Below are positions 26,129-38,450 of a stretch of 64,000 nt of DNA, in pieces. This DNA comes from Torreya grandis (taxonomy: Eukaryota > Streptophyta > Pinopsida > Cupressales > Taxaceae). Numbering within the stretch: position 1 is the first letter of the stretch; each line of letters starts with the position of its first letter. The notes under the pieces were generated by a model. The model was given only the letters and a program-made list of their open reading frames with translations. It was not told where the DNA came from and made no database searches. The translations under genes and the position numbers were made by a program. Where the stretch lies: NCBI GenBank assembly GCA_037957365.1, contig JARHVA010003526.1, forward strand, positions 1,198,501 to 1,262,500, given 5' to 3'.

Positions 26129-27254
26129 CTAATCTAAGAGAGAAGGTATTTTGTACACCATTAATAATATCCTTCTATCTTTTTTTCTAAGAGTTTCAAA
26201 TTTGGATAGTTTACCCACATTCTTAGAAGAACTCACATTAGGATATTTAAGCACCCTTTTCTGCTTAGATGGAGTTAAACTTACTTCCTTGCCTAAAGAC
26301 TGTCTACTAGAATTTGGTGAAGATGAAACACCTAAAATCCTTTTAACATAATCATAAATAATCTTATCTTGGATCTTCCCATTAATCATAGAATTGTGCA
26401 CAAGAAAAATATATTTACACGCCAAGTTTACTCCTTATTGAATAGAACAAGTAATTCTATCTTCAACTTCCTTTTCTTCTAATTCTATAATATTGTGAAA
26501 TAAATTTGTGGTAAGAACATAGTCATGGAGATCATTCAAGCCCACATAAGGAAAAATCTCTTGAACTAAGATATCTAAGCTAACCAAACACCCAACCTTA
26601 ACAAACCCATAATCTAAATTAGGCAAGTCTTAAGAAGAGTTTGTTACGAGATTCTTTACTAAAATTTTCCCACCCTCTAAATCAATAATACCATTCAAAC
26701 CAAGAGGAGCCTAAAAAAATTATTTACCATCTACCAAAGTCACACCCAATCCCCTTAATACATATTTAGAAGGGATATTAATAGCCATCATGGGTATATT
26801 GGAATCAACCTTTGGAACTTGATCCATAACCACATTATTAAGCTCTAAATTCTGAAGAAAATCACTAACTAAAACCTATTTATCTTTATCTTTCCAATCC
26901 AAATTATCAGTTATTGAAACATATGAATTACCCCTTTTGACAAAATAAGGATAGCTTCTAGTCATATGCCCCAACTTATTATAACATTTAATCTTCAATG
27001 CTTAATTTTCATATTCAATTTGTTTAACCCATTCACCCATATTATAATGAATAAATACAAATGATGGAAGTTATTGATTCATTAAAACATTAACATAGAA
27101 TATATCATGCACTAATCTAGTTATTTCCTTGGTAGCAACATCAAAATCTATAAAATACCCAAAAGTGTTGGCAATACTTAAAAACAAATCCTCTTCACAT
27201 AATTCAATTAGGAGACTATGAAATCTTAACTAATTAGGATTTAGATTTATGTTT
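26129..27254 (-). pseudogene. LINE ORF1, C-terminal part (DUF4283 end, zinc knuckle)
   Basis: ORF1 is the RNA-binding chaperone of plant L1. From 27254 downwards the frame reads ENINLNPN, a stop at a Gln position, then LRFHSLLIELCEEDLF, IANTFGYF, VATKEITRLVH and LPSFVF, the second half of the DUF4283 domain. A degenerate zinc knuckle C-Y-N-K-L-G-H-M-T-R-S-Y-P follows near 26990-26950, with the second and last Cys lost. The basic, Ser/Lys-rich C-terminal linker ends at 26129, 26 bp before the ORF2 start. The N-terminal half is at 61541-61850, and the frame continues across the insertion. Confidence 0.85.
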
Positions 27255-27259
27255 TCTTT
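27255..27259. repeat. Target site duplication, left (TCTTT)
   Basis: The five bases immediately before the TGTTG terminus of the compound element are TCTTT. They match TCCTT at 61541-61545 in four of five positions, and the one difference is C/T. Five bp is the usual duplication length for Ty3/gypsy insertions. Confidence 0.75.
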
Positions 27260-27391
27260 TGTTGATATTTTGTCCTAAAAATATCATAACATCAAGTAAC
27301 CTAAGGAATAAACCCTATTTTTTTGAAAAAATCCCTTGAATTAGCCAAAAACATACTTTTCCTTTGTATTGTAGAATCTAGAACTTTGGAT

Positions 27392-27948
27392 GCAATTTGT
27401 AATTATAAAATTGTATATTTCTTCTCGAGCTCTAGATCCTATAATACACTAACTGGTAGAATCTAGAGTTCTAGCTACAATTTATAATTTGTAAAATTGA
27501 AAATTGTAGCCCAAGATCTAGATCCTGCAATGTACTAGCCGATGAGATCTATGAACCTATTTGAAATTTCTAATTTTTCAAATTACAAATTTTCAAGTAG
27601 AGATCAAGATCCCACAAACTAAACACCCTCACAAAATTTGGAACATGAAATTTAATTTGAAAAATTACAAATTGTGTTTGGAGTTCTACTTCTTATGAAC
27701 TACTTCACCCAAAATCTAGAAAATAGAGATCAATTTGTAATTTTCAAAATTTCAAATTGCAATCTAGGTTTTGGATCCCACCAATGACCTAAGCCATGTA
27801 ATTTGGAACTCCAAATGTAATTTAATTTTTTTTAGAATTTCAAATTACATGAATGGTTTTGCTTTATTATTCCCAAATGAGTCAAAATTCCACTTCCCAT
27901 AGAATTCAGAGGTTAACATGCAATTTTTGAAATTGTAAAATAGCATGA
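27392..27948. repeat. AT hairpin array in giant LTR 1
   Basis: Seven inverted-repeat units start near 27392, 27479, 27563, 27650, 27731, 27817 and 27919, a spacing of 81-102 bp. Each core resembles CAATTTGTAATTTT followed by AAAATTACAAATTG, able to fold into an AT-rich hairpin. Spacers share gaact/ctagatc words and are more variable than the cores. Confidence 0.8.
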
Positions 27949-28897
27949 GGACTCCAAACTTATATCACCACCCACCATTATAGAATTTAGTACAAGTTTT
28001 TCAAGGTACAATTAATGCAAGTTTGGGGATTTTAATTCATTGTTTAAATTGTTAATTACATTTTTGAGTTCTAATAATGGCCTTGAATCATGCCTTCGAC
28101 CTAGAGCCATGCATCAATCCACATCTATAAGCAAAGTGCCATGTAATTTTCACCACTGCATGGTATTCCTATAGTCTTCCTTGTGATTTTTTCCATTATT
28201 TATAGAATTAAATATTGTTTAGTTATTTTCACTCCACACAGAGTTTCATTTGAAAAATTTAAGGTTTCACTATATTAAATGGGTAATTATCTAGTTTAGG
28301 TTTTTCTATGTTGTTGTTTTCCAAGGTTTTCATTTTGTTAAATATAGAGGGTTTTCTTAGGTTTTGTATTTTTGAAACCATACATAGCCTTATATTTTCT
28401 CCCCAAGATTTCACATTAAAAACTAGGGTTTTAAAAATTATAACCATATGAATATACTCCAAAATATTCCTAATACCCAAAGAATATTCTCTATGAGATA
28501 ATTCCAAGTCGTTGCATACTTTGGACTTTATCCAAACACATCATATACCCAAAGGATTCCCACTTACAATTTAAACTACCAATTCCCATAGGATATATAC
28601 TTGTGAGTAGAAACTTCCAACCTTGTGGATATTTTTATTGTTTCAAGCACCTCAAGGTTCCACTAGCATTTTCACCTACTTAGAATACCTCCTAGTTCCA
28701 CTAGAGATCTAACATATATAGAACACCACAAATATTTGTCAAATATTTCCACCTATTTTTGTAGCACTATTACCTTATAGACTTTTTACCTACTTAGAGC
28801 ACCTCCCATCTCCATCAGAGATTATACTTGCTTCAAACACCTAAAAACCCTGCTAGCTTTTGTAGTTGGTTTTCATCAATTATTCTCTCTAGAGTTT

Positions 28898-31800
28898 GTG
28901 TCTCAAAAATAGATTAATATCAAATAAAAAATCCATGTGATGACTCTCAACTTAGAATCCAACACTACTGAGATCACTAATATATACCTAGGTCTTATTG
29001 ACCTAGGGGACTTCTAGACCCAAATAATTATAGAGTTCAAGAATGATTGAGTATAGGGTATCAATGAATCTAGATTACCACAATTAGAAGCCTTTCCACT
29101 CTTTATCCAAATCCCTAATTTGGTGATAACATTGGCCCAACATTATGATGTTGATAAAAGAGAGGTTCTAAATGACAAGGTGGAAAATATTTTAAATCTA
29201 GACCCAAACTTCAAAGATTTATTTTTTGTGATCCCTAAGTTTGAGAGTTATCTTGATATATCTCCAGATACATCCCAATAATTATTCCATGATAATAGAG
29301 ATGTATGTCATATAGTGATAAACAAATAATGGCTTAAATCCCCTAAGGTTTCTTCCACTATATTTCCAAAGATATTGGTGAGAATTAACTTCAAAGATGA
29401 GGTGGGAGATATAATCATTTTGCTATAATGGGTTATTATTAGTCTTGATGCCAAGAGTTTATAATATTGGATGTACTAGTACATTTAGGTCATCTACCAG
29501 AATGCACAATACATCCACTAATCCCAACTCATTAGTGACTTTCTCCAAAATTAATTGATGGAGGTGCAAACAACAAAAGAGTTCTATATGACTTCCCACC
29601 TTATATACATATTAGCTAAAGGAAAATCCTTCCAAGGCCTCAACATAGTACCTGGTGAAATAAGTAGAGTGTATAACTATTACCCTAACCTCACATTAGA
29701 GGATATTAGATAACACTTTAGTAGAGTTAATGATGCATTCATCTATTGCATCATCATCATGTTTGACAAAGATCTTGGGAGAATAAGATTCTCAAAAGTA
29801 AAAACTATAGAAATCACTCGATGGGGATTTTACTTCTTTTAGTTCCCTACCTATTCTTATATCAAGGTAAATAGATTTAGTGACTACCCATTAACATTCC
29901 CTAAATATGGTAGTTATAAGTGGGCATGCACTAATGGAGTTGGTAAGACAATTAGTTGAGAGTCATAAGTTCCTTTCTAGCAAGCATAAGTTAGGAATTC
30001 ATTTCTAGATTAGTATTAGAAGATACAAATGCCCCTCCCTACTCAAAGAAAATTGTTCTAATGAAAAAATGACATAGATGAAACTGAGGGATTTGGAGTC
30101 TACGCCATACTATGATGTTTATGGTAACATAACCAACACATTAGGAATATATACTTATTCCCACATTCCATATTTTAGGAATTATTAGGAGGATTTTGAG
30201 GATGAGGAGAAGGTCATATTAAAGGAACATTTGAGGATAACCTTGAAACAAGTCAAAGCATCAAATTTGGGACCAACCCTAAAGGAATTGGTGGATGATG
30301 AGTCCCCAGTAGACCCAAACTACTATAAGTAGATTATCACTAGATCCCTTCCACTAGTAAGGTGGTCAGTCCTTGATTATTTATCTTTATTAGATAGAAC
30401 ATCACATGTGATTAATAAAATAATCAATTAGCTCAAAATCAAAGGGGTTCAACTAACCAAGGACACATAGAGTATTAGAGAGAAATTATTAAAGATCAAA
30501 AAAGAAGAAATTCCTTCATTAGTAGAGGGTCCTAGTGGGACAACAAGAGAATAATTAGAGGTGCTAGTGATCTCTCAAAAGAAAATGTACAAATCTATGG
30601 CCAAGAAGGGGAAATCTAACAAGGATGGGGCAGTAGTAGATCAACTAATCATCATCTCATCTAAGTACATAGATACAATAGGAGTATCCATAACTTTAAC
30701 CCCAATATTAGTAATAGTAATAACCCCTATCTTTGTAGTTCATCCTCCACCCATCTACATTATTATTACAACTCCAAAACCTCCACCTCCTATCTCCACT
30801 CACCCTACATCTAAGGTTTCCACTCCACCCTTCTATCCTACCACCTTACCTATAATAATAATTCCATTGTAACCACTATAATAAAATCAAGTGCACACTT
30901 ATAGTCCCCCTTTAATGGATATTCAAGTTTTCACTCCACTTTTCCTTCCCTAAATTTCACACCTTCCTTTAATTTCACTCCCTCCTTCCATTCCATTTAT
31001 AATTACTTAAATTCAATCCCCATTGATTTCTAACACCACTCATCAGTATATAGTCATGGACTTAGTCATTTTGACTTCAGTTCTACAAGTCATCCCAACT
31101 CCTAGGATAAGTATTGCTTCATCTTCATCCCCTTTCATCTTTCCTATGTTACCACCCCCGAGTGGCCCAACTCTTTCTGTTGATTCATTTAATACTTTGG
31201 TTTCCAAACTTCCACCAATTTCCAAGTTATGAGTCCCTATGTCTACTCCCCTAATGATATCAATTCCATCTCATACACCCTAAGTAAACACATCTATACC
31301 CACCTCTTCCACTTATATATTTTTCCAAAACCCTTCAGTGAAAATACATGAAAAAAATTCCTTGATGCAAATGTGGATTTTAAACCTACAAATGGAGATG
31401 AAATGTCATAAATGTCTCTCAATCAATTAGTGGAAAAATTAACATAGGATTCAACACTCGTCACTATGCCTACCAATGCAATAACTTCATATGAATATTC
31501 TCATTTTATATCATCTACTCATCAAGATGCTACCCCTAGTTGTCTAGCATAAATAGTGGGAAAGAAGTGAAAGTAAATTATTTCCCCAAGTACACTAGAT
31601 TTTTGTCTTTTAGATGTGATGATGAAATCTAATTTTACTCCCCAGACCTTCTCTAGAATACAATGTGACTCAATAAGAGAAATATATATGTGGAGATTTT
31701 AGTCTTCTCACTAGACAAACCAAAATAATATCTAGTGGTGGGAGACTATCAAATATCAAAGATTCACCTTGGACATCCAATAAGGGAAGGTTTAAAGCAC

Positions 31801-32743
31801 AAATTTTAATCTGGCATCAACTCCCTCTTTGAGAGAATAATTAGTGACAATGTCACTAAGGATGAACTGAAAAATAAGGTTGATCAACTTATAGATGAAC
31901 TAAATAAAATCATGCAACCTAGTGGATCATAAATGCAACTTGAAGTACCACAGTGAGTCATCTAGTCACCTAAATTTTAGATTAGGAAAAAATTGATGTG
32001 GTGACTCAAATTGCAAGGATGGGAAGAGATACTAAAGAATGATCAGAGGAGTTCATCTCCAAAGTTAATAATGTTGTTAATATGATCATGGACCATTATA
32101 TATTTCTAAGGGAAAGAAGGATTACATTGAGAAAACTGGTCAATAAATATGATGGAGAAATAACAATATTGAATCTCTATTATCTCAAATTAATAGTTAT
32201 AGACTCTATTAACATTAACATATTCCTAGCTAAAGGAATACTAAAAAATCATGAATAACAAGAAGAATTGGATAAACCTAGACAATTAAAGATAAAGTTT
32301 CTCATAAAGGCTACACATAAGGCCAAGGTTGGCCATGACAAGGCCATTGACATGTTGTATGATATAGAAGATTTGTTGAATAAGTTGGCATGCAAGCCAA
32401 TAGATTATAAATATAACCTCCTTCTAGTATAATATATCTAGATAAAATTCAAACAAGTGGTAAAAAGGAATCTAATAAAACTATAGTCTTTACCTTGAGT
32501 TTTATCCATCGCTACATCAAGTATCATAATACATTGGATAAGATGGGTATAGATATGTAAGAAATCAAAGATTTAAGGAGGGAAATTTTTGACACATCAA
32601 CATATTATGATATTAAAAACCTCTACTCTTTTGGTGTAGATGAGTAAATAATTTGGGATATTATCAAAGCTTTTGATGCATATGTTAAAAAATTGTAAGC
32701 CGAGAAAGGTAAAGAGGTAGATGAAATATTGGAAATTGATTAA
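28898..32743 (+). pseudogene. LTR-encoded unknown protein, copy 1 (about 1,280 codons)
   Basis: A decayed ORF lies entirely inside LTR 1, in the element's sense direction. The start is GTG here where other copies have ATG, and it ends ILEID-stop at 32743. Three regions are visible: an N-terminal region with HIDLGD, VTLAQHYD, NREGCH, NFYMTSY and YCIIIMF words (roughly residues 1-480); a Pro/Thr/Ser/Ile-rich low-complexity middle (roughly 550-850); and a helical C-terminal region containing RRITL, TLNLYY, KATHKAKVGHDKA, DLLN and SIHRYI-like blocks (roughly 1020-1270). No gag, pol, env or membrane signature was recognised. Function is unknown. Stops are mainly TAG/TAA. Conservation of extent in all copies says it was once translated. 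Confidence 0.7.
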
Positions 32744-34044
32744 TTATTTTTATTGAAAATATTCTCATATATTTTACTTTAATTATTGTAAAAACATTGC
32801 AGAGTTTTATATTGTAAAATTACAACCATATTCTATATCTCTTTTTGAGAAAGAGACATATGTATTTCACACTTTCTATTTTGATAGGCTAGAAACTATA
32901 AAAAGTAAACTTACAAATTACACTTTTCAGATTGACAAGTTATAATTGCTAAAGTTGTAAAAGTACATATTGAAAATTGTAATTCTCATTTTGACAAAGT
33001 GGTATGACTTGAAAGGTCTAAAAGTTTCACTTGTAAATTTCAACTTGGGATTTTGAAAAAAATAACTTGATTCATTTTAAGTTATCGTTTGATTAAACAT
33101 TGATTTCCATTTTGGCAATCCATTTACATAAAGCTTCACTTGCAACAGCATGGAGGAGAAGGAGAGGAGGTGTTGCATGAAGTTTCCCAAGTCTATGCAT
33201 GCCTCACCAAGTTCAAGATCATGCTCAACACGTGCATGCTATTTTTGAAACCATTTACCAAGCCAAGGGATGTCATAATCCTAAGATCATGCCTCTTTTT
33301 GTAGGAAGTTCTAGATTTGCATGATTTTTCTATTGGACATTGAAGTTTCCAATAATTACATCTCATCTATGACATTTTTTATATAGATATGGGTATAACC
33401 CCATACCCCAATCTATTTTTTTATTGTTAGTAATATTATTCTACATTTGGAATGTATTTTCTACAATTTGTAACTTGAAGATTTTGCCTTTCTTATTAAT
33501 AAATCCCTATCTATGAAAGTTATTTGATTATTTTTGAAAGTTTTATTTCTTATTTTAGGCACAAAAATTTATTTTTTGTGTTTTATACCCTTATAAAAAA
33601 AAAATTATTAAAATAAAATAACCTTTTCCCTTCTATGAAAAATAACAAAATATTGCCTCTAATTTCCCATATGCATGATTTTGTGCTCAAGTAAATTTCA
33701 ATCTATTTTATATTCTATTGTGTTCATTCAATCAATCATTAAAATCCACTATAAAAAATATTTATTGCAATCACCATTTTCAATTTTGTAAATTTCATTC
33801 TCAAACTATTTTCCCCAATCAAACCCTAGTTTAGGAGCAAGAACACTAAAGGAGAAAATTTTATATAAAACTAATTTTTAATCAGTTGCATTGTATTTAG
33901 TGAAAGGAATCTATCCTTATCTATAAGTTAACCTCAATTCAACAAGGTTATATATCATGTATTTTTTCCCATTGTATCATTATTTTTTGCATAATGAGCT
34001 ATTACTTCAAGGAACAGGTCTAAAATATATGTGATAACAAATTT

Positions 34045-34062
34045 TGGCATGCTCAATGGGAC
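34045..34062 (+). other. Primer binding site, tRNA-Lys-like
   Basis: TGGCATGCTCAATGGGAC starts five bases after the end of LTR 1. Plant elements primed by tRNA-Lys carry TGGCGCCCACCGTGGGGC at this position. The start TGGC and the GGG near the end agree, but the middle is diverged. The tRNA assignment is tentative. Confidence 0.5.
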
Positions 34063-34341
34063 TAAAAAATTACAAAGAGATTGGTGTTATTCTCATAAGG
34101 CATTTGTATGAATTTTAGAAGCACCTAGAAACTCCACTAGCCTATAGACTTAGAATTTCAAGGTTTACATATGCCAAGTAAATAAAAAAGATCATCTACT
34201 AAAGTTAAGAGAGTTGATTTTTTAGAATTATCATTTCCTTCTAAAAGGAGATCAAAATTAGTTGTCCCTTTCCCTAGAGTATATCATTAAATTTTATTTT
34301 TGTCTTCTTTAATTATTATTATCAGTTTCATACCTCCCATA

Positions 34342-35680
34342 ATGGCCAAAAATTTGAATTTCATAGCTTTTAATAGAGGCAACCCAATCCTATTAGCCTA
34401 GTACGATGATATACCTACATCAGATTTAAAAATCCTACCATATTTTACTGGTGCAACTTCCACCACTCTTATGGAACATATATTAGATATTTTTAATTTG
34501 TGTTCAATTCATAATGTGGTATAAGATAGTGTTGTAGTTATACTCATAATCTTCTCTTTCAAATGTAAATCCTTGCAATGGTACCAAGGTATTGCTCCAA
34601 AATCCATCTAAGTTTGGGATGAGCTAGGCATTGCACTATGTGCCTAATTTGAATAAAAAAGTGACCACCTTTCCCTAGTTGAATAGTTAACCACTATTCA
34701 ATGGGCTTTGCATGATCACATAACTGACTTCAATTTCTATTTCCAAAAGACATAGAATAGTATTCTAGTATTGGTCGATCCTAATCCAAATAATGCTTAC
34801 CTATATTACTTGAGATCCCTAAATAGTGATATAGATATTATGATTAAGTAAATGGGTGACACCACACTTATTAATTCCTATGATATTACAATAAGGGTAG
34901 AAAATTATTTAATACAAGTGGGAAATTTTCCCTAAGGCCACTAATGCCCCTATTTCTAGAAATACCTCCTATTCCACCACCTATAATTGCTACAATTACC
35001 ACCACAATCAAATCACCATTTTTGACTCCTACACCTATAGATGATTTATATGAAGTTAAGACACTACTCAAGAGTTTTGAAAATAAGTTAGTAACAATGA
35101 AGTAACAACAATCATAGAACTATAAGCCTTATTAGTAGGCTAACCCAACATAACAACCCAATAAGCATCCATACCAAGTTAGTTCACATATATACCAAGG
35201 TAATTCATAAACACAAGGTCAAGGTATTCAAGTAAAACCTCCAAACATCTAGGCTCTAAATACACCATGTGCTTATAAAGCTATTGTAGCTATTCAAAAC
35301 AACCTGGCTTAAGAGTATGAGTGGTGTTATCCTTGTTCACAGTCACATAATAATAATGCTTATTCTAATGGTGATATTAGTTATTAGTTAATGGTGAAAG
35401 GCATATCAAGTATATAAGGATAATAGGAAGAATCCACTTCCAAATAAATAGATACACAAGAACCTACTCAGGGTGAGGCAACTCTTCTAAATTGGCAAGA
35501 GGATAACTTTTATGGTTTAAATCAAGAGGAATAATTATTCAATGGTAGGGGTTCAGTGGTATCTAATATGTGTTCAAATAAAATATAAATAGAGAGTGAT
35601 TAGGCCCCTAGGGTGGAACAAGATATAACTTCTAAAGTTGTACTAGAACCTAAAAAAAAAATAGAATATAAAGGCCACCC
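34342..35680 (+). pseudogene. gag, internal region 1
   Basis: Starts at ATG 34342 with MAKNLNFIAFNRGNP. It continues with LLAQYDDIP-like, ILPYFTG, a lost LMEHI block, SFKCKSLQW-like and then TDFNFYFQKT, YLYYLRSLNSD and a YDITIRVENYLIQVG block, the retrotransposon gag domain of plant Ty3/gypsy elements. A Cys-Tyr-Pro-Cys plus His word near 35325 is probably the remnant of the zinc knuckle. Trp and Gln codons have become stops at many places. The part from 34660 on is repeated at 36059 onwards by the tandem duplication, so this copy runs into a truncated protease start at 36060. Confidence 0.8.
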
Positions 35681-37460
35681 TTTGTACCTATGGTCTAACC
35701 CAAAGCAAAAGTGCCGACTCTAAATATTGTAAAAGAAGACATAACTCCTATAAAGGCATTAGCAAAGGTTGGTAATATTCCTTTTATCATCATCAAGAAA
35801 ATAAAGAATACTAATCTGAATGTTACTATGTGGGAAGCACTATCCATTCCCACATAAAGGGATTTGTTGCTGGAGGCTTTAAAGAATTTATAGATAACAG
35901 ACAATGTTCCAGCCAAGGGGCCTAATGCTATAAATAATTTGTGTCAACCAAAAATTGACACTAAAATGAGAAAAAATGGTAATCCTCCCCCTTTATATCT
36001 TTCACTTATAATAAGGAATCACCTCATTCATAATTGCATGGTAGATTTAGAGGCTAGTAGTGACCACCTTTCCCTGGTTGAATAGTTAACCACTATTCAA
36101 TGGGCTTTGCATGATCACATAACTGACTTCAATTTCTATTTCCAAAAGACATAGAATAGGATTCTGGTATTAGTCAATCTTAATCCAAATAATGCTTACC
36201 TATATTACTTAAGATCCCTAAATAGTTATATAGATATTGTGATTAAGTAAATGGGTGACACCACACTTATTAATTCTTATGATATTACAATAAGGGTAGA
36301 AAATTATTTAATACAAGTGGGAAATTTTCCCTAAGGCCACTAATGCCCCTATTTCTATAAATACCTCCTATTCCACCACCTATAATTGCTACAATTACCA
36401 CCACAATCAAAGCACCATTTTTAACTCCTACACCTATAGATGATTTATATGAAGTTAAGACACTACTCAAGAGTTTTGAAAATAAGTTAGTAACAATGAA
36501 GCAACAACAATCATAGAACTATAAGCCTTATTAGTAGGCTAACCCAACATAACAACCCAATAAGCATCCATACCAAGTTAGTTCACATATATACCAAGGT
36601 AATTCATAAACACAAGGTCAAGGTATTCAAGTAAAACCTCCAAACATCTAGGCTCTAACTACACCATGTGCTTATAAAGCTATTGTAGCTATTCAAAACA
36701 ACCTGGCTCAAGAGTATGAGTGGTGCTATCCTTGTTCACAGTCACATAATCATAATGCTTATTCTAATGGTGTTATTAGTTAATATTTGATGGTGAAAGG
36801 CATATCAAGTATATAAGGATAATATGAAGAATCCACTTCCAAATAAATAGATACACAAGAATCTGCTCAAGGTGAGGCAACTCTTCTAAATTGGCAAGAG
36901 GATAACTTTTATGGTTTAAATCAAGAGGAATAATTATTCAATGGTAGAGGTTCAGTGGCAACTAATATGTGTTAAAATAAAATAGAAATAGAGAGTGATT
37001 AGGCCCCTAGGGTGGAACAAGATATAACTTCTAAAGTTGTATTAGAACCTAAAAAAAACAACAAAATATAAAGGCCACCCTTTGTACCTATGGTCTAACC
37101 CAAAGCAAAAGTGCCGACTCTAAATATTGTAAAAGAAGACATAACTCCTATAAAGGCATTAACAAAGTTTGGTAATATTCCTTTTATCATCATCAAGAAA
37201 ATAAAGAATACTAATCGGAATGTTACTATGTGGGAAGCACTATCCATTCCCACATAAAGGGATTTGTTGCTAGAGGCTTTAAAGAATTTATAGATAACAG
37301 ACAATGTTCCAGCCAAGGGGCCTAATGCTATAGATAATTTGTGTCAACCAAAAATTGACACTAAAATGAGAAAAAATGGTAATCTTCTCCCTTTATATCT
37401 TTCACTTATAATAAGGAATCACCTCATTCATAATTGCATGGTAGATTTAGAGGCTAGTAG
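34660..37460 (+). repeat. Tandem 1.4-kb duplication inside gag/protease
   Basis: 34660-36060 and 36059-37460 are head-to-tail copies offset by 1,399-1,400 bp. At the join, the protease words ending gctagtag run straight into the gag words tgaccacc. The shared trinucleotide AGT at the breakpoints suggests microhomology. In a 300-bp stretch I counted about ten differences, and fewer in later stretches. The copies are therefore much more alike than the LTRs. Internal region 2 lacks the duplication. Confidence 0.9.
36061..37338 (+). pseudogene. Second copy of gag C-terminal part
   Basis: Product of the tandem duplication. It repeats the gag segment from the YLLFNGLCMIT-like region through the zinc-knuckle remnant to the protease linker (KNTNRNVTMWEALSIP, then LCQPKIDTKM). 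It carries the same TAG/TAA stops as the first copy, so the stops predate the duplication. A translated product from here is not expected. Confidence 0.8.
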
Positions 37461-37770
37461 TTCAATGATGCCTAAGAAAATAGCTGACACCCTTGGTATA
37501 AAATATGCACCTATAAATAAAGGATTTGTTTAATTGGATGGGACTATTATTTAGATCGTAGGAACTATAAAAGGGTTAAATATCACTATTCACATTTGTC
37601 CAATCTTATCAATCTCTAAAGATATCTTAGTTATATATCTTCCCCCCTACTTTTCCATTTGTCTTCCATGATATTTCACTACAAATATGGGAGAATATCT
37701 ATCTGTAGATTGGTCTCACATGTTGATTAGGATGAGATATGGAACTAGAGTAATAATAGGAGTTAAGCCA
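37339..37770 (+). pseudogene. Aspartic protease, internal region 1
   Basis: Retropepsin-like protease that would cleave the gag-pol polyprotein. The reading frame shows NHLIHNCMVDLEASSSMMPKK, with D-L-E-A where the active-site D-[ST]-G-A is expected, then a DGTII block, TIKGLNITIHICPIL, and GEYLSVDWSHMLIRMRYGT near 37690. The LIRMRYGT block corresponds to the usual region after the flap. The lost D-S/T-G signature means no activity. The same position in internal region 2 reads MVASRASNLMMP, also lost. Confidence 0.7.
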
Positions 37771-38039
37771 ATCATAAAAGATCATATTGATCCATGCAAT
37801 CCTATCCTTATGGACATGAATTATATTCTACAAGATCAAGAAGAAGAAGAATCTCATGAAGTTACAACACCTATAGAAGAGATTCCAAACACTCATTTAG
37901 ATGAATGGGGATCATCCCTTCAATTTGATCCTTATTAATATGTATAGGAAATAGGGTTGGGTATATATTTCATTCATGAAAATGATGCAATTATCCCAAA
38001 CCTAGTAAAGCCAATTGAAGATATTCAAGGGATGTGTCA

Positions 38040-38450
38040 ATTGTTCTTCGATGCTTTGAGAAGTAGGAATGGTGTGGGTGGAGGTATTATTTTGATTTTT
38101 CCTTAGAAGGAGATCTATTTTTATTATTTCAAACTTTAGTTAAGTTACATAAATAATTTAGATAATATGAGGCTTTGATTCAAGGCCTGCAATTGGCCAA
38201 AGAGAAAGGGATAAAATCGCTACAAATATTTGCTGGTAGTGAGTTTTGTTCACCAAGTGAGATCTAAAAGCATAATTAAGAATATTTTTTTAATTTCTTA
38301 CAAACATAGAGTTTGGTATCTATTATAATACATCATGACTTTGAATATTCAAGATGTACCAAGACCATAGAACAAAGATTTTGATCATATGGCCTTTGTA
38401 GGCTCCCAATATAACCTACTAGAAGGAATAAAGAATAAAAATAGTCATGT
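38040..38450 (+). pseudogene. Extra RNase H-like domain before the RT, internal region 1
   Basis: Between protease and RT the frame reads FFDALRSRNGVGGGIILIFP, then YFKL...SYINNL, QACNW-like words, a GSEFCSPS-like degraded GDSEL block, VRSKSI, SYKHRVW, and a DFDHMAFVGSQYN end. This matches the RVT_3/plant-type RNase H fold: a first Asp in F-D-G/A, a T-N-N...A-E-Y-E helix and G-D-S-E-L-V...Q-V. The better-preserved copy is at 51095-51480. Since the ordinary Ty3 RNase H follows RT at 39560, the polyprotein had two RNase H domains, one ahead of RT. Confidence 0.7.

Larger units (their letters stand above)
22100..27259 (-). mobile_element. L1-type LINE, 3' part (ORF1 end and ORF2)
   Basis: This is a minus-strand non-LTR retrotransposon carrying the C-terminal part of ORF1 and all of ORF2. 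Its 5' part lies at 61541-62010, on the other side of the compound LTR element. Excluding the insertion, the element is about 5.5-6 kb, close to the usual size for plant L1. No clear poly-A tail (poly-T on plus) was found at the left end, so the 3' boundary near 22100 is approximate. Confidence 0.85.
27260..34039 (+). repeat. Giant LTR 1 (6,780 bp)
   Basis: Starts TGTTGATATTTTGTCC and ends atatgtgataaca. The layout is a hairpin array at 27392-27948, a decayed ORF at 28898-32743, an AT-rich region, a possible TATA motif near 33375-33390 and a U5-like end containing caaaccctagttt. Similarity to LTRs 2 and 3 covers the full length. The left neighbour is LINE sequence and shares nothing with the sequence before LTRs 2 and 3, which fixes the outer boundary. 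Confidence 0.9.

Noticed and set aside
26151..26351. Plus-strand 66-residue ORF
   Set aside because: Antisense to the basic C-terminal part of LINE ORF1.
30561..31232. Proline-rich ORFs that could suggest a cell-wall or adhesin-like protein
   Set aside because: They are the low-complexity middle of the LTR-encoded ORF, which extends on both sides in all LTR copies.
34886..37316. Minus-strand ORFs at 34886, 35695, 36285 and 37095, present in two near-identical pairs
   Set aside because: They lie antisense to gag and its tandem copy. The pairing is explained by the 1.4-kb duplication, not by protein conservation.
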